A DNA stretch of 35,377 nt, taken from the NCBI GenBank assembly GCA_022843445.1, contig JALHNS010000021.1:1-35377 (forward strand). Direction: 5' to 3'. This DNA comes from Gemmata sp. GTDB taxonomy: Bacteria; Planctomycetota; Planctomycetia; Gemmatales; Gemmataceae. Under the pieces are notes generated by a model. That model had not been told where the DNA came from and did not search any database. It worked only from the letters and a program-made list of their open reading frames with translations. Position numbers and translations under genes: made by a program. Below, piece by piece: positions 9,434 through 16,332 of this stretch. The number at the start of each line of letters is the position of its first letter. The first letter of the stretch is position 1.

Positions 9434-9867
9434 GCCGCAAATTGTCCGAGTCGGCCATCGTCAAAGAGGTCGCCAAGCTCGCGTGCGAGCAACTCACCCG
9501 CAAGGTGATCGTGCACCTTCAGGGCATGAAGTCGTCGATTCTGTCGGGAGACGATTCCGGGCTGCAAAGTACGTGGGACGAGATCTGCGTTCAGGTTCAG
9601 TACGAACACTCAATTTACTGGGACGCTTACGACAGTACCACGAGGTCGCTGGTGCTCGACCTCGTCGGGCAACTGCCCGCTCACGAACGAGAAGCGATCT
9701 GGCTACAAACGGAACCGGGATCGGACTGGGCGGACAAGGACGAAGACGAACGCGACCCGTACCCGGTGTACGACGGCGACATCGCCGACCACCTGCTCAC
9801 CGACTGGATCTACGACGAAGCCGCACAGTGGACGAACGCCCGAATTCGCAAGTACCTCGACCACTAA
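9430..9867 (+). CDS. Small acidic protein of the hsd operon, unknown function
   Basis: A 145-residue protein I do not recognise. It starts with ATGA overlapping the hsdS stop, so it is part of the operon and almost certainly translated. It has no signal peptide or membrane segment. The N-terminal half looks helical (LSESAIVKEVAKLACEQL). The C-terminal half is rich in Asp and Glu with aromatic residues, for example SDWADKDEDERDPYP at about residues 97-111. Such acidity could suit a regulator or DNA-mimic that restrains the restriction complex, but this is speculation. A gap of 114 bases separates it from the following nuclease gene. Confidence 0.8.
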   Translation: MSRKLSESAIVKEVAKLACEQLTRKVIVHLQGMKSSILSGDDSGLQSTWDEICVQVQYEHSIYWDAYDSTTRSLVLDLVGQLPAHEREAIWLQTEPGSDWADKDEDERDPYPVYDGDIADHLLTDWIYDEAAQWTNARIRKYLDH

Positions 9868-9981
9868 CGAACGGCACGCTGCACGGACGCACGGGGTTGA
9901 CCTGAACGACCATCGCACTGCTGAGACGCGTATGCAACCACCGCGCACACCTGCCGCGTCGCAACCAAGTCCGGGGGGAGC

Positions 9982-10908
9982 ATGAAATCCTACTACCGGG
10001 TGATGCTGGGCAAGAAGAGCTTACACGCCGCGGAATGCCTTGCGGGGAACTTCATCGGTGCCGACTTCGGCATCGCGGAGGATCTGACGGGTAAGCTCCC
10101 TGACGAGTGGCGGACGTTCAACCGGAACTACATCCCGGTCTACCTCGACAAGCACCCTGAAAAGTCCAAGATCACGGCCGGGCTGTCGTGCGGGTTCCTG
10201 TGGACGGTGTCGCGGGGTATCGCGAGGGGCGACGTCGTGCTGTGCCCGGACGGGAGCGGGTCGTACCGCGTCGCGGAGGTCACCGGCGACTACTACTACG
10301 TGCCCGATCAGCCGCTCCCGCACCGCCGCCCGGTCCAGTGGTCGGCCGCGACGCTCGACCGGGCGGCCATGAGCGAGGCCCTGCGCAACTCGACCGGGTC
10401 GATCGGGACGTTGTGCAACATCTCCCGCTACCGGGAGGAGATCGAGAAGCTGATCGGCGGCCTGTCCGCACCCAAGATCATCGTCACCGACGAGACTGTT
10501 GAGGACGCGTCCGCCTTCGCGATGGAGAAGCACCTCGAAGACTTCCTCGTGCAGAACTGGACACAGACGGAACTCGGCAAGGAGTACGACATCTACGAGG
10601 AGGACGGGGAGCGCGTCGGCCAGCAGTACGCCACCGATACCGGCCCGCTCGACATCCTAGCCGTCAGCAAGGACAAGAAGCGTCTGCTCGTGGTCGAGCT
10701 GAAGAAGGGTCGGGCCAGCGACGCCGTCGTCGGCCAAGTGCTCCGGTACATGGGGTACGTGAAAGAGGAACTCGCGGAGGACGGGCAGGAGGTCTGCGGG
10801 GCGATCATCGCCCTCGAAGACGACCAGCGCATCCGTCGGGCATTGGTGATGGTGCCCAGCGTCGTCTTCTACCGCTACCAGATCAGTTTCAAACTGGTGA
10901 AGGCGTGA
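9982..10908 (+). CDS. Putative EVE/PUA-like reader fused to NucS-like (DUF91) nuclease
   Basis: A 308-residue protein. The N-terminal part ends in a GDVVLCPDGSG...YRVAEVTGDYYY...LPHRRPVQW block (residues about 83-120), resembling modified-base reader domains (EVE/PUA-like) at the N-termini of Mrr-type restriction enzymes. The C-terminal part is a PD-(D/E)XK nuclease of NucS/DUF91 type: GPLD with Asp224, then VVELKKG with Glu239 and Lys241, then GQVLRYMGYV. All expected catalytic residues are present. The start at 9982 agrees with the family-like MKSYYRVMLG beginning, although its GGGGAG is only about two bases upstream. It sits between hsdS and hsdR, with one base between its stop and the hsdR ATG. 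It may be a modification-dependent nuclease complementing the type I enzyme. The nuclease call is firm; the reader call is moderate. Confidence 0.85.
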   Translation: MKSYYRVMLGKKSLHAAECLAGNFIGADFGIAEDLTGKLPDEWRTFNRNYIPVYLDKHPEKSKITAGLSCGFLWTVSRGIARGDVVLCPDGSGSYRVAEVTGDYYYVPDQPLPHRRPVQWSAATLDRAAMSEALRNSTGSIGTLCNISRYREEIEKLIGGLSAPKIIVTDETVEDASAFAMEKHLEDFLVQNWTQTELGKEYDIYEEDGERVGQQYATDTGPLDILAVSKDKKRLLVVELKKGRASDAVVGQVLRYMGYVKEELAEDGQEVCGAIIALEDDQRIRRALVMVPSVVFYRYQISFKLVKA

Positions 10909-10909
10909 C

Positions 10910-13900
10910 ATGACCACCATCGGCCAGCGTGAGAAAGTCACCCAGCAGCGGGTCGTGAAGCTGTTCACGAAGACGCTCGGCTACGAGTACCTCGGCAACT
11001 GGATCGACCGACCGGACAACAGCAACGTCGAGCCAGCGTTGCTCCGGGCGTTCCTCAAGCGACAGGGTTACGACGACACCCTGATCGGCCGGGCTTTGCA
11101 CGTCCTGACCACCACGGCCGGGGACACCAGCAAGAGCCTCTACGACCGCAACAAGGCGGTGTACGACCTGCTCCGCTACGGCATAAAGGTCGCGGCCGAT
11201 GTCGGCGAGAAGAAGGTCACGGTCTGGCTCATCGACTGGGCGAAGCCGACCCAGAACGACTTCGCCGTCGCCGAGGAGGTCGCCGTCGTCTGCGCCAACG
11301 CCCACGGCAAGCGGCCCGATGTTGTCCTGTACGTGAACGGGATCGCTCTCGGCGTCATCGAGCTGAAACGGTCCACGGTGTCGGTGGCCGAGGGCATACG
11401 CCAGAACCTCGACAACCAGAAGAAGGAGTTCATCCAGCCGTTCTTCTCGACGATGCAATTCGTGATGGCCGGCAACGACGCCGAGGGGCTGCGGTACGCC
11501 ACCATCCAGACGCCGGAGAAGTACTACCTGTCGTGGAAGGAAGAGAGCACGGAGCCGAACCTGCTGGACCGGGCTTTGCTCCAAGTCTGCGCGAAGGCCC
11601 GCTTCCTCGAACTGATCCACGACTTCGTCGTGTTCGACGGCGGCGTCAAGAAACTGTGCCGCCACAACCAGTACTTCGGCATTCGAGCCGCCCAGGAGTT
11701 CGTCAGCCGCCGCGAGGGCGGCATCATCTGGCACACCCAAGGGTCGGGCAAGAGCCTGACGATGGTGTGGCTGGCGAAGTGGATTCGCGAGAACGTCACC
11801 GACGCCCGCGTGCTCATCGTCACCGACCGCACCGAACTGGACGAGCAGATCCGCGAGCGGGTGTTCCTCCCGGCCGGCGAGGACATCTACCGGACGACGA
11901 GCGGGACCGACCTGATCGCGGTGCTGAACGCGACGACCCCGTGGCTCGTCTGCTCGCTGATCCACAAGTTCGGCGGCAAGGACGGCGACGACGAGGGCGG
12001 CGACGTCGCGGGGTTCGTGGCCGACATGAAGAAGGCCCTCCCGACGAACTTCAAGGCCAAGGGCAACCTGTTCGTGTTCGTGGACGAGTGCCACCGGACC
12101 CAGTCGGGCGAGCTGCACGAGGCGATGAAGTCGATCCTGCCGGGCGCGGTGTTCATCGGGTTCACCGGCACGCCGCTCCTGAAGGACGACAAGGCCCGGA
12201 GCATCGAGGTTTTCGGCCGGTACATCCACACGTACAAGTTCGACGAGGCTGTGCGGGACAAGGTGGTGCTCGACCTGCGGTACGAGGCCCGCGACGTCGA
12301 ACAGTACCTCACGTCGCAGAAGAAGGTCGACGAGTGGTTCGAGGCCAAGACGAAGGGGCTCACCGACCTCGCGAAGGCGCAGCTCAAGCAGCGATGGGGC
12401 ACGCTCCAAAAGGTGCTCAGCTCCCTCGACCGACTGCGGATGATCGTCGCCGACGTGCTGATGGACATGGCGAAGCGGCCCCGGCTCATGGACGGCCGCG
12501 GGAACGCGCTGCTCGTGTCCGGCAGCATCTACCAAGCGTGCAAGTTCTACGAGCTGTTCTCGGAGACCGATCTGAAGGGGAAGTGCGCGATCGTCACGTC
12601 CTACAAGCCGTCGCCCGCGGCAATCAAGGGCGAGGAGACCGGCGAGGGGCTGACGGAGAAGCTGCGGCAGTACGACACCTACAAGAAGATGCTGGCCGCG
12701 TGGTTCCCGAAGGACGACCCGGAGACCGCAGTAAACAAGGTCGAGCAGTTCGAGAAGGAGGTCAAGGACAAGTTCATCAAGCAGCCGGGCCAGATGAAGC
12801 TCTTGATCGTGGTCGACAAGTTGCTGACCGGGTTCGACGCCCCGTCCGCGACGTACCTGTACATCGACAAGCAGATGCGCGACCACGGCCTGTTCCAAGC
12901 CATCTGCCGGGTGAATCGCTTGGACGGCGACGACAAGGATTACGGCTACATCGTCGACTACAAGGACCTGTTCAAGAGCCTCAAAGGGGCGGTGAAGGAC
13001 TACACCTCCGGCGCTCTCGACGGGTACGACAAGGAGGACGTCGCCGGGTTGCTCGAAGACCGGCTGGAGAAGGCACGCGAGCGGCTGGAGGAAACCCGCG
13101 AGGCGGTGAAGGCGTTGTGCGAGCCGGTCGAGCCGCCGCGGGACCAAGCGGCGTACTTCAGGTACTTCTCCGCCACCGAACCGGGTAACGCGGCGCAGCT
13201 CAAGGAGAACGAGCCGCGGCGGCTGTCGCTGTACAAGCAGGTGGCCGCGCTCGTGCGGGCTTACGCGAACATCGCGGGCGAGATGGAAGCCGCCGGGTAC
13301 ACCGCTGCCGACGCCGCGGCCATCAAGGACGAGGTGACGCATTTCGAGTGCGTGCGGGACGAGGTGAAACTGCACAGCGGCGACGCGATCGACCTGAAAT
13401 CCTACGAGCCGGCGATGCGGCACCTGATCGACACGTACATCCGGGCCGAGGGGAGCGAGAAGGTGTCGGAGTTCGACGACCTGTCGCTCGTTCAGTTGAT
13501 CGTCGAACGCGGGGCCGACGCGGTCGAGGCCCTGCCGCCGGGCATCCGGGCGAGTGAGACGTCGGTGGCCGAGACCATCGAGAACAACGTCCGCAAGCTG
13601 ATCATCGACGAGCACCCGATCAACCCGAAGTACTACGACCGGATGTCCGAGCTGCTCGACGCCCTGATCGAGCAGCGGAAGCAGGACGCGATCGCGTACC
13701 GCGAGTACCTGGCGCAGATCGTCGAGCTGACGAAGCAGGCGAAGTGCCCCGCGGGCGGCACATCGTACCCGGCGTCGCTCGACACGGCCGGGAAGCGGGC
13801 GTTGTTCGACAACTTGGAGAACGACGAGGCCAAGGCACTAGCGGTCGATAAGGCCGTCCGCGAGGCCCGGCAGGACGACTGGCGAGGGAATAAGTTTAAG

Positions 13901-13999
13901 GCAAAGAAGATCTGGCTCGCGATGAAGGCGGTTCTCGACGGCGACGAGGGACTGACCGACCGCGTCCTGGAACTGGTGAAGAATCAGCATGAGTACTGA
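10910..13999 (+). CDS. hsdR: Type I restriction endonuclease motor subunit HsdR
   Basis: Restriction and translocation subunit (1029 residues) that pulls DNA through the HsdM2S-bound complex and cuts unmethylated DNA. The N-terminal nuclease has RPDVVLYVNGIALGVIELKRS-like catalytic residues: Asp137, Glu151, Lys153. The SF2 motor follows with Walker A QGSGKS (Lys281), DECH (Asp392-His395), GFTGTPL (motif III) and LLTGFDAP plus CRVNR motifs further on. The C-terminal third is helical and probably contacts HsdM. All key residues are intact, so the enzyme should be active. It begins one base after the reader-nuclease stop and its end overlaps the metallopeptidase start by 11 bases. Confidence 0.95.
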   Translation: MTTIGQREKVTQQRVVKLFTKTLGYEYLGNWIDRPDNSNVEPALLRAFLKRQGYDDTLIGRALHVLTTTAGDTSKSLYDRNKAVYDLLRYGIKVAADVGEKKVTVWLIDWAKPTQNDFAVAEEVAVVCANAHGKRPDVVLYVNGIALGVIELKRSTVSVAEGIRQNLDNQKKEFIQPFFSTMQFVMAGNDAEGLRYATIQTPEKYYLSWKEESTEPNLLDRALLQVCAKARFLELIHDFVVFDGGVKKLCRHNQYFGIRAAQEFVSRREGGIIWHTQGSGKSLTMVWLAKWIRENVTDARVLIVTDRTELDEQIRERVFLPAGEDIYRTTSGTDLIAVLNATTPWLVCSLIHKFGGKDGDDEGGDVAGFVADMKKALPTNFKAKGNLFVFVDECHRTQSGELHEAMKSILPGAVFIGFTGTPLLKDDKARSIEVFGRYIHTYKFDEAVRDKVVLDLRYEARDVEQYLTSQKKVDEWFEAKTKGLTDLAKAQLKQRWGTLQKVLSSLDRLRMIVADVLMDMAKRPRLMDGRGNALLVSGSIYQACKFYELFSETDLKGKCAIVTSYKPSPAAIKGEETGEGLTEKLRQYDTYKKMLAAWFPKDDPETAVNKVEQFEKEVKDKFIKQPGQMKLLIVVDKLLTGFDAPSATYLYIDKQMRDHGLFQAICRVNRLDGDDKDYGYIVDYKDLFKSLKGAVKDYTSGALDGYDKEDVAGLLEDRLEKARERLEETREAVKALCEPVEPPRDQAAYFRYFSATEPGNAAQLKENEPRRLSLYKQVAALVRAYANIAGEMEAAGYTAADAAAIKDEVTHFECVRDEVKLHSGDAIDLKSYEPAMRHLIDTYIRAEGSEKVSEFDDLSLVQLIVERGADAVEALPPGIRASETSVAETIENNVRKLIIDEHPINPKYYDRMSELLDALIEQRKQDAIAYREYLAQIVELTKQAKCPAGGTSYPASLDTAGKRALFDNLENDEAKALAVDKAVREARQDDWRGNKFKAKKIWLAMKAVLDGDEGLTDRVLELVKNQHEY

Positions 14000-14717
14000 A
14001 GCTCGGTCGATCACGGTGAGCAACATCCCCGTCGCGATCGACCGTAAGGACATCAAGAACCTGCACCTCGGCGTCTACCCGCCCAACGGGCGGGTGCGCG
14101 TCGCGGCCCCGCTGAAGGTGAGTGACGACGCCGTTCGGTTGGCCGTCGTCGGCAAGCTCGCCTGGATCAGGCGACAGCAGGCGAGTTTCCAGGCCCAGCC
14201 GCGGCAGTCCGAACGCGAAATGGTCAGCGGCGAAAGCCACTACTTCCTCGGATCGCGTTACCGCCTCCGCGTCATCGAGGGCGCGGGACCGAGCAGGGTT
14301 GAACTCCGTGGCAAGACCTTGCTCACCCTCCACGCTCGGCCCGACGCGACCGCGGCCCAGCGGGCTGAAGTGCTTCACCGCTGGTATCGGGACCAGCTAC
14401 GCCCGCTCGTCCCGCCCCTCGTCGAGAAGTGGCAGGACGCCATCGGCGTCCGGGTCGCGGAGTGGCGGATCAAGCGGATGAAGACGAAGTGGGGTAGCTG
14501 CACCGTCCAGGCCCGCCGCATCTGGCTCAACCTGGAGTTGGCGAAGAAGCCGCCGAAGTGTCTTGAGTACATCGTCGTCCACGAGCTGGTACACCTGCTC
14601 GAACGCCGCCACAACCAGCGGTTCGTCGCGCTGATGGACGAGCACCTGCCGCTGTGGCGGCAGTACCGCGACGAACTGAACGCGGCCCCGCTGGCCCACG
14701 AGGACTGGCGGTATTAA
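13989..14717 (+). CDS. YgjP-like M48-type zinc metallopeptidase (DUF45)
   Basis: A 242-residue soluble metallopeptidase-like protein of the YgjP/WLM (DUF45) family. The zinc site is clear: HELVH (His198, Glu199, His202) with a third likely ligand His208 in the ERRHNQRF stretch, preceded by the family signature MKTKWGSC (about residues 160-167). No membrane segments are seen, unlike HtpX-type M48 proteins. The ATG lies inside the hsdR end (11-base overlap), so the two are translationally coupled. Genes of this family are often found beside type I restriction genes, but their job there is not established. Regulated turnover of HsdR is one idea, by analogy with ClpXP in E. coli; this is inference. 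Confidence 0.9.
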   Translation: MSTEARSITVSNIPVAIDRKDIKNLHLGVYPPNGRVRVAAPLKVSDDAVRLAVVGKLAWIRRQQASFQAQPRQSEREMVSGESHYFLGSRYRLRVIEGAGPSRVELRGKTLLTLHARPDATAAQRAEVLHRWYRDQLRPLVPPLVEKWQDAIGVRVAEWRIKRMKTKWGSCTVQARRIWLNLELAKKPPKCLEYIVVHELVHLLERRHNQRFVALMDEHLPLWRQYRDELNAAPLAHEDWRY

Positions 14718-14922
14718 AGGGCCGGGTGAAACGGCTCGAGGGTTCCGTGTACCTCCCGGCCACGCCGTGAAGAATCAGACCGGCGGTACTGGTCCCACGA
14801 ACGAGCACTGGTTCGCGTAGTGGGCGCGGCTTGTCCGAGATCGCACGCTCGAATTCGAGGGCACTCCGGAACACTCAGTGATTGGCGCGCCACCGCCGAG
14901 CGGGCCGAGGGAACTGGTCACC

Positions 14923-16323
14923 ATGCTCATACACGCGACGCCCGGCTTGCAGCTGTTTTGGACCGCTTACGACCCGCTCGACCTAGCCAGCGGCAGCATC
15001 GACGTGCTCGGGTTCCAGGCCGGCTACATCGCTTTGGCGAACAAACTGCTGCCGGGCTTCACCACGGTGACCACTTCGCCGCGGTACGTTTCCATGCTGT
15101 GCGCGGCGGTCGCGGCGGCGGAAGCGGCGTTTCCCGGGAGCGCGGATTCGGCCGTTCGCCTCCGACAAGCCCGCATGGCTGCGGTGAAGTCCTACGAGCG
15201 GGCTTGGGCGCTGGCCTGCGGGCTGGCCGCCAGCGAAGCCGCGGTCGGGGACAAAGCGGTCGATGGATTGCGCGGCGTCCAGTACGTCCGTCGCCGGCTG
15301 GGCGAGCTCTCCGGCCGGGAGAAGGCGATCCGCACCAGTTCCTTCAACCTGCTGGCCAACCAGGTTCGCTACGGCGGCATCGGTGCGTACTCCACACTGA
15401 TGGAGGACTGCCACCTCGCCACGATGCGGTCGGTCACGCCGCGCCCGTTGGGGGTGCAACTGGCCGACTCGTTTACCAGCCCCGACGACGACCTGGCCGT
15501 CTGGGACGAGGACCGCCCGCTCCCCCTCGACCGGCTCAGGGATTGGGGCTTGAAGTGCCACCTGGGCGAGTTCACCCGCGACGAGGGGCGCTGCCTCGCC
15601 ACCGCCCTCCGCGGCGGAGAAGAGGGCGGGTGGGAGGACGACGTCCGCTGGACGGCGCTCCGGATGCTGGCGAAGGTCGGAGAAGACGGGATCTCGGAGT
15701 CGCTCCTGCTCGACCGGCTGCTCGGCGCAATCCGGAATGGAGCTACGGACCGCCTCAAAGCGCCCCCGCCGTGCGTTCGCCAGATCGAGGCGGCACTCGT
15801 CCTGATCCGCCCCTACGAGCGCCTCTACCAGTCGGTGCAGTTCCTCTTCGACGCCGTCCGCGCCGCCGCCACGGACGAGCCGGAGGCCCGCCTGGATTTG
15901 CTCGCCGCCACCTCCCCCTGCGTCTCGGCGCTTCAGGCTTTGCGCTCGGCCGCCGGGGACCTTCACACGGCGGCGGAGGACGCGGCCGCCATCCACCCGG
16001 AAACGACCAACGACTGCCGTGCCGCGTTCGCCACCGCCGGGGTCGTCGGCTTCACGGAAGCCGCCCGCGGCGTTCCGGACGGTGTGGATCTGCTGGGGCT
16101 GGTCCTCGACCGGCACCGCGACGTGCAGCAGGGCAAGTTCGACCGCGGCGAACGCAAGGCCGCCTGGGTCCGCCGCGACCCGGCCAACGGCTCAGCCCGC
16201 CTGACGGCCCAAAGGCACCAGCTCCCCCGGTCGGGCCGGTACGACGGCTGGGACCAGGTCCCGTGGCACCCGTACCGGACCTTCGGCGCGCAGCGGTTCG
16301 TGAAGGCGTGCGGAATCCGCTAG
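14923..16323 (+). CDS. Unknown helical protein, first gene of the putative five-gene system
   Basis: A 466-residue protein with no domain I can name. The start at ATG 14923 is chosen because GAGGGAAC lies about 8 bases before it; a GTG at 14878 would add 15 residues. The N-terminal stretch LFWTAYDPLDL-SGSIDVLGF looks like a conserved motif, and the rest is mostly helical with scattered charged loops. No signal peptide, transmembrane segment or obvious catalytic motif is visible. Only 9 bases separate its stop from the PLD-type gene, so the two are co-transcribed. It may be an adaptor or substrate-recognition component, but nothing in the sequence proves that. Confidence 0.82.
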   Translation: MLIHATPGLQLFWTAYDPLDLASGSIDVLGFQAGYIALANKLLPGFTTVTTSPRYVSMLCAAVAAAEAAFPGSADSAVRLRQARMAAVKSYERAWALACGLAASEAAVGDKAVDGLRGVQYVRRRLGELSGREKAIRTSSFNLLANQVRYGGIGAYSTLMEDCHLATMRSVTPRPLGVQLADSFTSPDDDLAVWDEDRPLPLDRLRDWGLKCHLGEFTRDEGRCLATALRGGEEGGWEDDVRWTALRMLAKVGEDGISESLLLDRLLGAIRNGATDRLKAPPPCVRQIEAALVLIRPYERLYQSVQFLFDAVRAAATDEPEARLDLLAATSPCVSALQALRSAAGDLHTAAEDAAAIHPETTNDCRAAFATAGVVGFTEAARGVPDGVDLLGLVLDRHRDVQQGKFDRGERKAAWVRRDPANGSARLTAQRHQLPRSGRYDGWDQVPWHPYRTFGAQRFVKACGIR

Positions 16324-16332
16324 GGGGAACTC

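Noticed and set aside
9868-9981. Internal promoter before the reader-nuclease gene (TTGACC near 9897)
   Set aside because: No acceptable -10 hexamer lies at 16-18 bases, so I do not list it.
10889-13615. Long minus-strand open frame opposite hsdR
   Set aside because: The composition is typical of an antisense shadow (runs of Arg, Leu, Val, His) and hsdR has every catalytic motif.
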